A program made the translations under genes and the position numbers. Under the pieces are notes generated by a model. The model was not told the DNA's origin. It did no database searches and saw only the letters and a list, made by a program, of their open reading frames with translations. A stretch of 64,000 nt of DNA, taken from the NCBI RefSeq assembly GCF_022900255.1, contig NZ_JALIRM010000014.1, forward strand, positions 91,562-155,561, in the 5' to 3' direction. The DNA is from Lederbergia wuyishanensis. Lineage in GTDB: Bacteria > Bacillota > Bacilli > Bacillales > Bacillaceae_C. Positions 17,180 to 26,317 of this stretch are shown one piece after another. The stretch's first letter is position 1; each line of letters opens with the position of its first letter.

Positions 17180-17416
17180 TTGAATCCAATTATCGAATTT
17201 TGTATAAGTAATTTGGGTAGTGGAGGATATGAAGCTTTACAAGTGCTAGAGGAAGATCCTAACTTGGATATAGTAGAATACGGTTGTCTTGATCATTGCG
17301 ATTTATGTGCAGAAAGTTTATATGCACTCGTAAATGGAGAAGTCGTAACTGGAGAAACTCCGGAGATGCTTGTTAAAGCTATTTATCAATATATTGAAGA
17401 AAATCCAATGTTTTAA
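17180..17416 (+). CDS. yuzB: DUF1450 protein YuzB
   Basis: 78 residues from the TTG at 17180, which is well spaced from GAGAGGGTG (17165-17173); the ATG at 17174 almost touches that site. NPIIEFCISNLGSGGYEAL and EYGCLDHCDLCAESLYALVNGE are the conserved YuzB blocks, with a cluster of cysteines (C-x3-C-x2-C). Function unknown. It precedes yutM, as expected for this region. Confidence 0.88.
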   Translation: MNPIIEFCISNLGSGGYEALQVLEEDPNLDIVEYGCLDHCDLCAESLYALVNGEVVTGETPEMLVKAIYQYIEENPMF

Positions 17417-17481
17417 TCTGTTGAGATTATAGAATTAGAGGTATATACTTAATATATATGCTTGTTGAAAGGAGTGCACAT

Positions 17482-17844
17482 ATGAGTACAACCATAACAC
17501 TTACAGAAGCCGCAGCTTTACAGATAAAAGATATGATGAAACATAATGGGGAAGAAGATGCATATTTTCGCTTTTCAATCAACGGTGGTGGCTGTAGCGG
17601 CTTATCATACGGCATGAGCTTAGAGCACGAAAAGTCAGATACCGATGAATTTTTTGAACAGTACGGTATCCCAGTTCTAATAGATCATGAAAGTGCTCCA
17701 TTATTAAAAGGAACAGTCATCGACTATAAACAATCTTTGATGGGCGGAGGTTTTACGATAGATAATCCGAATGCCCTTATATCTTGCGGGTGTGGTTCAT
17801 CTTTCCGTACAGCTAATGTTCAAGGTACCCCCGAAAAATGTTAA
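17482..17844 (+). CDS. yutM: A-type iron-sulfur carrier (HesB/IscA/ErpA family), YutM
   Basis: 120 residues. The ATG at 17482 follows AAAGGAG. The family signature is complete: a first Cys in NGGGCSGLSYGM (residue ~41) and the C-terminal CGCGSSF pair. These three cysteines bind Fe-S clusters for transfer to apo-proteins. Together with yutI and yuzD it makes a local Fe-S maturation group. Confidence 0.92.
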   Translation: MSTTITLTEAAALQIKDMMKHNGEEDAYFRFSINGGGCSGLSYGMSLEHEKSDTDEFFEQYGIPVLIDHESAPLLKGTVIDYKQSLMGGGFTIDNPNALISCGCGSSFRTANVQGTPEKC

Positions 17845-17861
17845 TAGAGTATATAAAAAAA

Positions 17862-17908
17862 TAGAGCCGAAGGTGGAATATTGATACCTCACCCGGCTCT
17901 TTTTTTTA
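17862..17908 (+). terminator. Terminator after yutM
   Basis: GAGCCG..GGTG pairs with CACC..CGGCTC, followed by eight T. Confidence 0.85.
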
Positions 17909-17965
17909 TTGCTTAGGAAATTATAAATTTGAAAAGTTAAGGATAACTTTTTTAAGGTAGTTTCC

Positions 17966-18090
17966 GTCTAGCGCCAGGCGCTATCGGCTCGAGGTCATAA
18001 ACCCGCGAAGCTTAAAAGTCAAAAAGAGGACTTTATGCTTCTCAGAACATTTGCTTGTCGCCTAAGGCTGCGCGCCTGGCGCTTTTGTTC
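17966..18090. repeat. Hairpin repeat, copy 1 (12-bp terminal inverted repeats)
   Basis: Terminal arms AGCGCCAGGCGC (17970-17981) and GCGCCTGGCGCT (18072-18083) are perfect inverted repeats. Between them are CTCGAGGTCA and AGAACATTTGCTTGTCG, sequences shared with copy 2. This type of GC-rich palindromic element is widespread in Bacillaceae intergenic regions. It has no coding capacity. Confidence 0.8.
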
Positions 18091-18145
18091 AAAGTAAAGA
18101 AAGTATACAATTTTATACGACCCTTATTTTAAAGAAGTCTTTCAT

Positions 18146-18545
18146 TGTCTAGCTTCAGGCGCCCAGCGACTAGCAAACTTTCAGCTTCTTCCTACGATAA
18201 GTCAACATCGGCTCGTCTTGTCTAGCTCCAGGCGCCAGCCCCTCGAGGTCAAATAACCTGAGTCAATAAAAGTCAAAGACCGGACTTTTTTGACTCAGAA
18301 CATTTGCTTGTCGGAGGCCCGCAGGATGCGGGTCAGGGAGGCGTCGCAATAGGACGTTGCGCTTTTAGCCTTCCTTCCTCTTCAGGCGCCTTCCGCTTTT
18401 CCAAACCTTGCTGTGTTTCCTTTATCTCGTCAGAAGCTTATAGATGAACGTCGACTAAAAACTTCCACGTCCTGTGGCGACGTCGACGGACCCACATCCT
18501 GTGGGCCTGTACGTCGCTGAACAGGCGCCTTGGGCTTTTCTTATA
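18146..18545. repeat. Hairpin repeat cluster: partial copies and full copy 2
   Basis: A partial left end starts at 18146 (TGTCTAGCTTCAGGCGCC). A full copy runs from about 18217 (TCTAGCTCCAGGCGCC) to 18366, with internal stem CTGAGTCAA / TTGACTCAG and the shared AGAACATTTGCTTGTCGG. Two further right-end fragments (CAGGCGCCTTCCGCTTTT near 18383, CAGGCGCCTTGGGCTTTT near 18522) and a GACGTCGAC-rich hairpin fill the rest. With copy 1 this makes up nearly all of the 700-base gap between yutM and yumC, where I see no gene. Confidence 0.75.
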
Positions 18546-18547
18546 TG

Positions 18548-19546
18548 TTATTGATCGAACATAGAAGTACTGTGCATCGGCTGTAGACGTGCCTTTGGAT
18601 CAATATACGATTTTGCATTGCTGACAGCTGTTGGTGCTTCTCCGAACCCAGTTGCAATTAACTTAACTTTTCCAGGGTATGTAGTAATATCTCCTGCTGC
18701 ATAAATACCTGGAATATTTGTTTCCATTCTACTATTTACCACGATTGAATTTTTTTCGATATCCAATCCCCAGTCTTTAATAGGACCAAGAGAAGACACG
18801 AATCCATAATTCACGATCAACGAATCAAGTTCAACAGAAATTTTTCTTTCGCCTTTGACCTCTTCTAATAATAGTTCTCTAATTGCTTGATCATCACAAT
18901 TTAGATTAGAAGCTACAAAAGGAGTAAGTATATCTACTTTAGAATTTTGCAATTGAACAACGCTGCTTTCATGCGCACGGAATTTATCTCGACGGTGAAT
19001 TAATGTAACTTTTTCTGCAATCGGTTCAAGCATTAGAGCCCAGTCAACCGCTGAGTCACCACCACCAAGAATAGCTACTTTTTGACCAGCAAACTTTTGC
19101 ATATCGTCGATAAAATAGTGTAAATTTTTTCCTTCATATTTGATAGCAGGCTCGATTTCAAGGCGACGAGGTTGAAAAGCTCCAATTCCAGCAGTGATGA
19201 TAATCGTTTTGGAATAATGGATTTCTTCATCTGATGTAAGCCTAAACGTTCCATCTTCTAATTTTTCCACATTCGTAACAGCTTGACCAAGACAAACGGT
19301 TGGCGAAAACATAGACATCTGTTTTGTTAAATTATTAACAAGTTCTTGAGCCTTAATTTTTGGAAAGCCTGCAACATCATATATATATTTTTCAGGATAA
19401 AGGGTAGAAAGCTGACCGCCTAGTTGTGGAAGACTTTCGATTATTTTTACACTGGCATCTCTCAAGCCACCGTAAAAGGCGGTGAAAAGACCTGTTGGCC
19501 CTCCTCCTAAAATTGTTATATCGTATATTTTTTGATCTTCTTTCAA
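18548..19546 (-). CDS. yumC: Ferredoxin/flavodoxin:NADP+ oxidoreductase YumC
   Basis: 332 residues, the length of YumC. It has a thioredoxin-reductase-like fold: [20 protein letters not shown] binds [20 protein letters not shown] binds NADPH, and [16 protein letters not shown] is the second FAD motif. There is no CxxC redox-active pair, which separates it from thioredoxin reductase and fits the bacterial FNR type. It starts with TTG, with GGAGGGAT upstream. Confidence 0.92.
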   Translation of the reverse strand: MKEDQKIYDITILGGGPTGLFTAFYGGLRDASVKIIESLPQLGGQLSTLYPEKYIYDVAGFPKIKAQELVNNLTKQMSMFSPTVCLGQAVTNVEKLEDGTFRLTSDEEIHYSKTIIITAGIGAFQPRRLEIEPAIKYEGKNLHYFIDDMQKFAGQKVAILGGGDSAVDWALMLEPIAEKVTLIHRRDKFRAHESSVVQLQNSKVDILTPFVASNLNCDDQAIRELLLEEVKGERKISVELDSLIVNYGFVSSLGPIKDWGLDIEKNSIVVNSRMETNIPGIYAAGDITTYPGKVKLIATGFGEAPTAVSNAKSYIDPKARLQPMHSTSMFDQ

Positions 19547-19692
19547 AGAAAATCCCTCCTATAATGCTTAAAAAAATCCATCTTTCACATCATATCATAT
19601 ACGAATTAATCTTACATAATCATACAAATGAATTAAAATAAAAACTGGATAATTTTTGAATATTAATAATTTTCGTTTTTAGTCAAAATTGC

Positions 19693-19720
19693 TTGAAAAA
19701 GAAGTAGAAAAGCATATAAT
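19693..19720 (+). promoter_or_regulatory. Candidate sigma-A promoter upstream of yumB
   Basis: TTGAAA, 16-base spacer, TATAAT. It lies 150 bases before the yumB start. Confidence 0.5.
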
Positions 19721-19775
19721 GTAGAGGAGATGTTAATAATTTATGACATTTTTCTGGATTTTTTTTTATGTTGTA

Positions 19776-19791
19776 CGTGAAGTGAATCACA
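19776..19791 (+). promoter_or_regulatory. Fnr/Crp-type palindrome upstream of yumB
   Basis: CGTGA-AGTGAA-TCACA differs by one base from the TGTGA-N6-TCACA consensus. TATATT at 19815-19820 would give a start near 19827, about 43 bases from the palindrome centre, a distance typical of class II activation. Confidence 0.4.
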
Positions 19792-19867
19792 TTAGGCACT
19801 TATAACATTTTAATTATATTCTCGTACAAGCTATTAATAATACGTTGTAAAGGTGGAAGTGTATACT

Positions 19868-21085
19868 ATGAAAAGGCCCAAAATTGTTGTATTAGGTGCT
19901 GGCTACGGGGGCTTAATGACAGTAACCCGTCTGCAAAAACAGCTTGGTAATAATGAAGCTGATATCGTTTTAGTAAATAAGAATGACTACCACTACGAAA
20001 CTACATGGCTACATGAAGCTTCTGCAGGTACACTTCATCATGACCGTGTTCGTTATGATATTAAAGATGTTATCGACCGAAGCAAAGTTGATTTTGTTCA
20101 AGCAACCGCTTTAAAAGTTGATCACCAAGCGAAAAAAGTCATTCTTGATAACGGTCAATTAGATTATGATTATTTAGTTGTTGCTCTTGGTGGAGCTTCC
20201 GAAACATTTGGTATTCAAGGATTAGACAAATATGCATTTTCTATTGTAAATGTGAATGCAGCTCGTCAAATTCGTGAACATATTGAATATCAATTTGCGA
20301 CATATAGAGCTGAAGAAGTAAAAAATCCAAATCGTTTAACAATCGTAGTTGGCGGTGCAGGATTTACTGGTATCGAATTTTTGGGGGAACTTGGAAACAG
20401 AATTCCTGAACTATGTAAAGAATATGATATCGATCAAAAGCTAGTACGAGTAATTTGTGTAGAAGCGGCTCCATCTGCTCTACCTGGATTCGATCCTGAA
20501 CTTGTTAAATATGCGATGGCTAATTTAGAGAAAAAAGGCATTGAGTTTATGATTGGTACGGCTATTAAAGAAGCTACACCAGAAGGTATTGTTGTTGCAA
20601 AAGGTGAAAATGAAACAGAAGAAATCAAAGCTGAAACGGTTATTTGGGCCGCTGGTGTTCGTGGGAACCCAATTATCGAAGCTTCTGAATTTGAGAACAT
20701 GCGTGGCCGTGTAAAAGTTGATCCTGATTTACGTGCACCTGGACTTTCTGATGTGTTTGTCATCGGAGACTGCTCTCTTGTGATCAATGAAGAAATTAAT
20801 CGTCCGTTCCCACCAACTGCTCAAATTGCAATGCAACAAGGGGAATTGGTAGCGAGAAATATTGCAAGATTAGTTAAAGGTAACACACATTTAGAGTCAT
20901 TCACTTTTGATAATAAAGGTACTGTATGTTCATTGGGTGACGATGATGCAATTGGAGTAGTGTTTGGAAAGAAAGTAACTGGTACCAAAGCATCATTCAT
21001 GAAAAAAATGATTGATAACCGTGCTTTATTCATGATTGGCGGAGTGCCGCTTACAGTGAAAAAAGGGAAATTCAATATATTTTAA
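19868..21085 (+). CDS. yumB: Type II NADH dehydrogenase YumB
   Basis: 405 residues from the ATG at 19868. The FAD motif [14 protein letters not shown], the NADH motif [17 protein letters not shown] (residue ~165) and [12 protein letters not shown] are all present. The quinone-facing [15 protein letters not shown] segment and a C-terminal amphipathic region complete the NDH-2 plan. It feeds electrons from NADH to menaquinone without pumping protons. Divergent from yumC; the intergenic region has a promoter and an Fnr-like palindrome. Confidence 0.9.
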   Translation: MKRPKIVVLGAGYGGLMTVTRLQKQLGNNEADIVLVNKNDYHYETTWLHEASAGTLHHDRVRYDIKDVIDRSKVDFVQATALKVDHQAKKVILDNGQLDYDYLVVALGGASETFGIQGLDKYAFSIVNVNAARQIREHIEYQFATYRAEEVKNPNRLTIVVGGAGFTGIEFLGELGNRIPELCKEYDIDQKLVRVICVEAAPSALPGFDPELVKYAMANLEKKGIEFMIGTAIKEATPEGIVVAKGENETEEIKAETVIWAAGVRGNPIIEASEFENMRGRVKVDPDLRAPGLSDVFVIGDCSLVINEEINRPFPPTAQIAMQQGELVARNIARLVKGNTHLESFTFDNKGTVCSLGDDDAIGVVFGKKVTGTKASFMKKMIDNRALFMIGGVPLTVKKGKFNIF

Positions 21086-21097
21086 CCACCCATAAGG

Positions 21098-21130
21098 AAA
21101 AGGCAGAGTCTAATGATTCTGCCTTTTTTG
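21098..21130 (+). terminator. Terminator after yumB
   Basis: AAAGGCAGA pairs with TCTGCCTTT, followed by a T run. Confidence 0.8.
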
Positions 21131-21159
21131 GGGATTTAGTCATTAATAAATTGGAAACT

Positions 21160-21265
21160 ATCTTCGGGGAAGTTGTTTCTGTCTATTTCTAAGTGCAGCA
21201 GATCAAATAACCTGAGAAGCTAATTGTCAAAAATCAGATATTTGCATATCGGAATAATATGTTTA
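21160..21265. repeat. Deleted copy of the hairpin repeat
   Basis: GATCAAATAACCTGAG at 21208 followed by AAGTCAAA-like sequence and TTTGCATATCGGA matches copy 2 at 18.2 kb (GGTCAAATAACCTGAG ... TTTGCTTGTCGGA) with the centre missing. It occupies most of the ~310-base gap between yumB and yuiB, where there is no gene. Confidence 0.5.
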
Positions 21266-21394
21266 TCATTTTAGAGATGTAGCTTACACATTTCTTTCAA
21301 AATCGTCATAAAGTTGTCTTATTATGATGATTGACGCACCTTATTACATCTAGTAGACTTGGACATAGTGTAAAATCAAGGGGGGATTTTGTCC

Positions 21395-21715
21395 ATGTCG
21401 ATCATTCCAATTTTATTGGTATCCATGCTTTTATTTTTTGTATTATTCTTTGGCATTGGATTTTTATTAAATATGTTACTGCGAATGACATGGATTATGG
21501 CTATCGTATATCCAATCATTGCGATATTAATAATTAACAAAGTAGATTTTAGTGAATACTTTACAAATACTAGTGCATCGTTTTCAAATTTAGGAAAAAG
21601 TGTTTCTGAACTTGCACCATTTGATCTTGCCATTTTAGCGAGTGGTTTGTTAGGAGCTATAACTTCTGGAGTAACTATGAGGTTACTTCGTGCAAAAGGA
21701 TATAGAATGTTTTAA
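21395..21715 (+). CDS. yuiB: Small membrane protein YuiB
   Basis: 106 residues. The ATG at 21395 is 8 bases from AAGGGGGG; an in-frame TTG two codons upstream is too close. It has two or three membrane helices (residues ~3-28, ~30-50, ~82-102) with a short polar loop between. It matches YuiB in length and position, directly before yuiC. Function unknown. Confidence 0.8.
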   Translation: MSIIPILLVSMLLFFVLFFGIGFLLNMLLRMTWIMAIVYPIIAILIINKVDFSEYFTNTSASFSNLGKSVSELAPFDLAILASGLLGAITSGVTMRLLRAKGYRMF

Positions 21716-21850
21716 GACTTTCGTTATTAGGAAGTCTTTTTGTTTTAGGGAAAAATATAGTGATATAATTCTTATTTTTCAGTTTTTTGTATACAGAAGG
21801 AATATTTCCTCTCAAAATGGGAAAGTATTAATTTTGAGAGGAGTGTATGG

Positions 21851-22558
21851 ATGCTATACATTAAACAAACAAGTAAAAGAATAATGATGTTATTTTTATT
21901 AATTGGGGCATTGTTAACAACATTCGAATCTATTACTGGAATGAATGCTAAAACATTTGCCGCAAAAACAACACCGAGTATCATTGCTGAATTTGAAAAA
22001 AGTTTATTTGTTTTTCCCCATATAAAAGAAAGGCGATTTTCGTTAAAAAATTTATATAATTCTATTGAGGAACAATTTACATACGTGGCAAGTTCCGCAA
22101 GTGAACCAAAGTTGCTAGAAGATGAAGATTGGTCTCAATATCCAACTGTGAAGGTAACCGCAACTGGTTACACTGCTGGGGTTGAATCTACTGGAAAAAA
22201 TCCTGGTCATCCACAATACGGGATAACCTATTCAGGTGTAAAGGTAAAAAGAGACTTATATTCTACAATTGCGGCAGATATCAATGTTTTCCCTTTAGGC
22301 ACGATTTTGTATATTCCTGACTATGGATATGGTGTAGTGGCGGACACGGGATCGGCTATAAAAGGAAATACAATCGATTTATATTACGAGACTGTAGAGC
22401 AGGTTTATAAAGAATGGGGAAAAAGAAAATTAGATGTTTATATTATTCAAAAAGGTAATGGAACTCTAACCGAAAAAGATTTAGTTGCACTTAATGAAAA
22501 CGAGACAATGCAGGTGTTTCGTCAAAGATTTTTAAAGACTAATACGAATGATCAATAA
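21851..22558 (+). CDS. yuiC: 3D-domain protein YuiC (stationary-phase survival, Sps family)
   Basis: 235 residues. An N-terminal membrane/signal segment (about residues 12-32) is followed by a C-terminal 3D domain. The three conserved aspartates are recognisable in the catalytic barrel around [22 protein letters not shown] and [17 protein letters not shown]. Related proteins are lytic transglycosylase-like peptidoglycan enzymes of the RpfB/Sps class. Start ATG follows GAGAGGAGTG. Probably acts in cell-wall turnover. Confidence 0.88.
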   Translation: MLYIKQTSKRIMMLFLLIGALLTTFESITGMNAKTFAAKTTPSIIAEFEKSLFVFPHIKERRFSLKNLYNSIEEQFTYVASSASEPKLLEDEDWSQYPTVKVTATGYTAGVESTGKNPGHPQYGITYSGVKVKRDLYSTIAADINVFPLGTILYIPDYGYGVVADTGSAIKGNTIDLYYETVEQVYKEWGKRKLDVYIIQKGNGTLTEKDLVALNENETMQVFRQRFLKTNTNDQ

Positions 22559-22560
22559 AA

Positions 22561-22596
22561 AAAGAAGCGGAATTTTTTATCCCGCTTCTTTTTTCT
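22561..22596. terminator. Bidirectional terminator between yuiC and yuiD
   Basis: AAGAAGCGG pairs with CCGCTTCTT, followed by TTTTTC; the convergent yuiD ends at its edge. Confidence 0.8.
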
Positions 22597-23088
22597 TTAT
22601 ACAACAATCAATAATTTATGAAGTATCATTGCCCAAACAATTCCAGTTAATCCACCAAAAAATACTTCAACTGGTTTATGGCCTAATAGTTCTTTTAGCT
22701 TTTTAAATTCTATTTGTTTTTCTTTTTGTGTTTTTCCTTGCCAATCGTGTAAATCTGATATCATTTTTTGAAAATCAAGGGAAAGTCTGTTGAGAACAGC
22801 TGCTTGTTCCCCAGCTTGTCTTCTGACTCCAGTTGCATCAAACATAACGATGATGGCAAAAATAGCTGAAACTGCAAAAAGAGTCGATCCTAAACCTTCA
22901 TCAAGTGCAACACTAGTCGTTAATGCTGTTACGCCTGCTGAATGAGAACTAGGCATTCCCCCTGTAGATGTGATTAGTGACCAATCTACTTTTTTTGTCA
23001 ACATAAATTGCAAGGGCACTTTTATAAATTGAGCAAAGAATATAGCTGTGATGGCAGCCCAAAAGGGGAAATTATGTAGAAACTCCAT
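22597..23088 (-). CDS. yuiD: Divergent PAP2-family membrane protein YuiD
   Basis: 163 residues from the ATG at 23088, which follows AAAGGATG; a longer frame adds 12 residues without support. Four to five membrane segments. The family blocks are WSLITSTGGMPSSHSAGVTAL, MFDATGVRRQAGEQA and LLGHKPVEVFFGGLTGI. It belongs to the DUF212 (divergent PAP2) family related to acid phosphatases and haloperoxidases. Substrate unknown, presumably a lipid phosphate. Confidence 0.9.
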   Translation of the reverse strand: MEFLHNFPFWAAITAIFFAQFIKVPLQFMLTKKVDWSLITSTGGMPSSHSAGVTALTTSVALDEGLGSTLFAVSAIFAIIVMFDATGVRRQAGEQAAVLNRLSLDFQKMISDLHDWQGKTQKEKQIEFKKLKELLGHKPVEVFFGGLTGIVWAMILHKLLIVV

Positions 23089-23300
23089 TCGTAACATCCT
23101 TTCACATAGTTGCAACGGTTCCATTTATCATACCACAATATATCATAAGAAATCATGCGTTATTTACGAAAGTTAGTCAATGTTTTCGGCTACGTGGATT
23201 AAAGATATAATATTCCAGTTTAGCTGTGGGCTTCGCTAAAACTTTCGATACTCGAAATATATACTTATTTCATTTATAATGGCATTTGAGGTGAAATAAA

Positions 23301-24806
23301 ATGTTTAAAATATCGAATGGAAATCCGTTTGAAAGTAGAAAAGAATGTTTAATTGTAGGTCTAATTGAAAAACCGGAAAAATTTACTGGAATGCTTGAAC
23401 CGTTAGATCAGATTTTTGATGGGGAGCTAACAGACCTTGTTAAATCGGGGGATATTTCAGCAAAACATAAATCAATAGCTGTTATCCATGGTTTAGGTAA
23501 ATCAAATGTTAAACGCTTTGTTTTTGTTGGCTTAGGGAAGGAAAAAGAAATAAGTTTTACAGGGTTGAAAGAGGCATTTGGAGCAGCAAGTAAAAAGCTT
23601 GCTAGTATGCGTATTCGAAACGTGGCAATAGCACTTGATTCATTTGTTTCGGAAAAAATTAGGGAAGAGGAAGCAGCACTAGCTTTTAGTGAAGCGTTCA
23701 TAATGGCTACATATCAGTTTGAAGGATATAGACAGAAATCTAATGAACCGGAAATTAAGATAGACACGGTTGAGATTTTTACTAATGGAAACCATGATGA
23801 AATCAAGCTTGCTGCAGAGGTCGGAAGCACTTACGGGGAAGGAACGAATTTTGCAAGAACACTTGTAAACTTACCTGGAAATATGCTTAAAGCTAGCGAT
23901 CTTGCCCAATATGCTAGAGAATTGGGAGAAAAGCATTCATTTGAGGTAGAAATTTTAAATAAAGAGGAAATTGAAAAGCTAGGAATGGGAGCTTTTTTAG
24001 CGGTTAATCAAGGATCGGTTGAGCCTCCTTATATGATTGTCTTAAAATACCAAGGAAAAGACGAATGGACAGATGTAATGGGACTTGTTGGAAAAGGGAT
24101 TACATTTGATACAGGCGGGTATTCAATTAAGCCAAAAGACGGAATAGTCGGCATGAAGACTGATATGGGTGGAGCTGCTGCAGTATTAGGTGCGATGGAG
24201 ATAATCGGAAATCTACGTCCAGAGCAAAATGTTGTAGCGGTTATTCCAACAACTGATAATATGATCAGTGGAAATGCCTTTAAACCAGATGATGTTATCA
24301 CTTCTTTAAGCGGAAAAACAATTGAAGTGTTAAATACCGATGCGGAAGGTAGACTTGTGCTGGCAGATGCTATGACTTACGCAAAACATCACGGTGCAAA
24401 CTATTTAGTGGATGTAGCTACTTTAACAGGAGGAGTCATAGTTGCACTTGGACTGGATAAAACAGGTGCTCTTACAAATGATGAAGCTCTCTTTGAAAAA
24501 GTATTGGAAGCTTCGTATGAAGCAGGAGAATTCATCTGGCGCCTTCCTTATACTGAAAAAGATAAAGAAAGAGTCCGCGGAAGTAAGGTTGCAGATTTAA
24601 ATAATTCCCCTGGAAGAGAAGGTCATGCTATCATGGGTGGGGCTTTTATCGGAGAATTTGCAGAAGGCACACCATGGGTTCACTTGGATATAGCTGGCAC
24701 AGCAACTACTAAATCCGATCACGAATTAGGTCCAGCAGGTGCCACAGGTGTGATGGCCCGAACGTTAGCGTTGCTTGTTGAAAATTTTTATTTAGAAAAA
24801 GAATAA
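23301..24806 (+). CDS. pepA: Leucyl aminopeptidase PepA (M17)
   Basis: 501 residues, full length for M17 cytosol aminopeptidases. The signature [17 protein letters not shown] is intact, and the metal-binding region [18 protein letters not shown] ... [15 protein letters not shown] is complete. The enzyme removes N-terminal residues from peptides using two divalent metals and forms hexamers. In B. subtilis the homologue (yuiE) also follows yuiD. It is a stand-alone gene. Confidence 0.95.
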   Translation: MFKISNGNPFESRKECLIVGLIEKPEKFTGMLEPLDQIFDGELTDLVKSGDISAKHKSIAVIHGLGKSNVKRFVFVGLGKEKEISFTGLKEAFGAASKKLASMRIRNVAIALDSFVSEKIREEEAALAFSEAFIMATYQFEGYRQKSNEPEIKIDTVEIFTNGNHDEIKLAAEVGSTYGEGTNFARTLVNLPGNMLKASDLAQYARELGEKHSFEVEILNKEEIEKLGMGAFLAVNQGSVEPPYMIVLKYQGKDEWTDVMGLVGKGITFDTGGYSIKPKDGIVGMKTDMGGAAAVLGAMEIIGNLRPEQNVVAVIPTTDNMISGNAFKPDDVITSLSGKTIEVLNTDAEGRLVLADAMTYAKHHGANYLVDVATLTGGVIVALGLDKTGALTNDEALFEKVLEASYEAGEFIWRLPYTEKDKERVRGSKVADLNNSPGREGHAIMGGAFIGEFAEGTPWVHLDIAGTATTKSDHELGPAGATGVMARTLALLVENFYLEKE

Positions 24807-24916
24807 TAGCTAAAATAAGGGAATGTTATTTCTAATTTGCCCATGCCATATAGACCTTTGTCGCATAAACAGATATAGAAGGGCATTTGTTTAGAGACAA
24901 AGGAGGTTGCTAATAA

Positions 24917-25168
24917 ATGATGTATTATCGCGGCCCTGTACCTTATGGCGATAGTCGCTTTTTTGGATTGTTTGGCGCTCCTCTTGTAGGGGGCTTTTTT
25001 GGAGGATTGATTGGCGGAGGGCTTGCCAGTGCTTTTTTCCGCCCACGTCCAATCATAGCTTATCCACCAATTGCGCCGTATAGTTATGGAGGAGTGCCGC
25101 CAGTACCTTATGGCTATGGTGGATATGGTGCACCTGGAGCTTATGGAGCACCATATGGATATAATTGA
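24917..25168 (+). CDS. Gly/Tyr/Pro-rich small protein
   Basis: 83 residues with AGGAGG at 24901-24906 and a double Met start. The centre (residues ~17-42) is a glycine-rich hydrophobic stretch with GGFFGGLIGGGL, able to act as a membrane helix. The C-terminal 30 residues are a PYGYGG / YGAPGAYGAPYGYN low-complexity tail. Such proteins are common among small Bacillus spore and coat proteins, but no role can be assigned. A terminator follows. Confidence 0.7.
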   Translation: MMYYRGPVPYGDSRFFGLFGAPLVGGFFGGLIGGGLASAFFRPRPIIAYPPIAPYSYGGVPPVPYGYGGYGAPGAYGAPYGYN

Positions 25169-25204
25169 AATATGTTATTGCTAATAAAGCAATATGAAAT
25201 ACGA

Positions 25205-25236
25205 AGAGCTCTCCGTCTTAGTGGGGAGCTTTTTGT
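25205..25236 (+). terminator. Terminator after the Gly/Tyr-rich gene
   Basis: AGCTCTCC pairs with GGGGAGCT, followed by TTTTT. Confidence 0.75.
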
Positions 25237-25296
25237 ATTCAATAAAGGAATCATGCCTCATGTATAGAATTATATATATGAAATGGAGTGAGCATA

Positions 25297-25680
25297 ATGG
25301 AAAAATCAAAAACTCTTCTTGATGCACTAGGTATTGAGATAGTCGAGATTAAAAAGGGGAAAGTCATTGCAACAATGCCTGTGAACGAACATACAAGACA
25401 GCCTTATGGTTACTTGCATGGAGGGGCTTCAGTAGCTTTAGCCGAAACTGTTGCTAGCATTGGAGCATCAGCCATGATTGATTTGGAAAAAGAAATATGC
25501 TTTGGTCTAGAAATTAATGCCAATCATATCCGTTCAAAAAAGGATGGATTCGTAACGGCAATTGCAGAAGTACTTCATCATGGGAAGAGCACGATGGTTT
25601 GGGATATTAAAATCAAGGATGAAGAAGAAAACCTTATAAGTATATCAAGATGTACCGTGGCGATAGTTTCTAAAAGGTAG
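25297..25680 (+). CDS. Hotdog-fold acyl-CoA thioesterase (PaaI/YuxO type)
   Basis: 127 residues. The ATG at 25297 follows GGAGTG (25285-25290) at good spacing; the GTG at 25288 overlaps it. The hotdog signature QPYGYLHGGASVALAETVAS carries the HGG loop and the catalytic Glu of the PaaI/YuxO type. The B. subtilis homologue YuxO is a 1,4-dihydroxy-2-naphthoyl-CoA hydrolase candidate of menaquinone synthesis; general PaaI-like thioesterase activity is the safer call. Confidence 0.87.
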   Translation: MEKSKTLLDALGIEIVEIKKGKVIATMPVNEHTRQPYGYLHGGASVALAETVASIGASAMIDLEKEICFGLEINANHIRSKKDGFVTAIAEVLHHGKSTMVWDIKIKDEEENLISISRCTVAIVSKR

Positions 25681-25744
25681 TGAGTTTTTGAAACTTTAAT
25701 AAAGGGAAAGGTGATGTATACACTTAAAAGGAGTGATTTCGTAC

Positions 25745-26110
25745 ATGCCTTGGTCAAAGAATGATTACCCTGATTCAATGAAGAACTTACCCGAACAAGT
25801 TCGTAATAAGGCTATTGAAATTGCCAATGCTCTCATTGATGATAATAAAGACGAGGGCAGGGCAATTGCGATTGGTATAGCTCAAGCACGTAAATATTTT
25901 GAAGATGACAATCATGAAAGACCTGAATACCATGTAATGGCAGATGGCGAAGACTGGGTATTGAAAAGGAAAGACGGGAAGCACGCGATTAAAAGAGAAG
26001 ATACGAAAGAAGATTTAATTGATGAAGCTAAAGAGTATGTAAAGGAACATGATGGAGTCTTGTTTGTTCACAATAAAGATGGAGACGTTTCTCAAAGGCT
26101 TTATGATTAA
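25745..26110 (+). CDS. YdaT-like protein with DUF2188 domain
   Basis: 121 residues from the ATG at 25745, with AAAGGAGTG upstream; a GTG at 25733 is less likely. The first half (MPWSKNDYPDSMKNLPEQVR ... GIAQARKYF) resembles ChaB-like proteins. The second half (YHVMADGEDWVLKRKDGKHA ... FVHNKDGDVSQRLYD) is DUF2188. The same pairing occurs in the B. subtilis general-stress protein YdaT. Function unknown. Confidence 0.8.
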   Translation: MPWSKNDYPDSMKNLPEQVRNKAIEIANALIDDNKDEGRAIAIGIAQARKYFEDDNHERPEYHVMADGEDWVLKRKDGKHAIKREDTKEDLIDEAKEYVKEHDGVLFVHNKDGDVSQRLYD

Positions 26111-26198
26111 TGCTATTTTTAAAAGTTTGTGCTTTTGTAAAAGCTCGAAAGCGGGTTTTCACTTAATAAAGAAAGTTTAGCGTTTCTTATAAGCTGCT

Positions 26199-26291
26199 AG
26201 CTCTTTTCTCAGCTGAAATGTAATTTGAGGGATAAACTATTTTTCATTATTAAGTTTATACTACATTGCAATGATGCTTGAGAAAAGAGCT
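26199..26291. repeat. 93-bp element with 13-bp terminal inverted repeats
   Basis: AGCTCTTTTCTCA (26199-26211) and TGAGAAAAGAGCT (26279-26291) are perfect inverted repeats, and an inner ATAAACT / AGTTTAT pair extends the fold. It ends 27 bases before the next start codon. It could be a small MITE-like element or a leader hairpin. Confidence 0.55.
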
Positions 26292-26317
26292 ATGATTAAT
26301 GAAAGGGGAGTTGGGGG

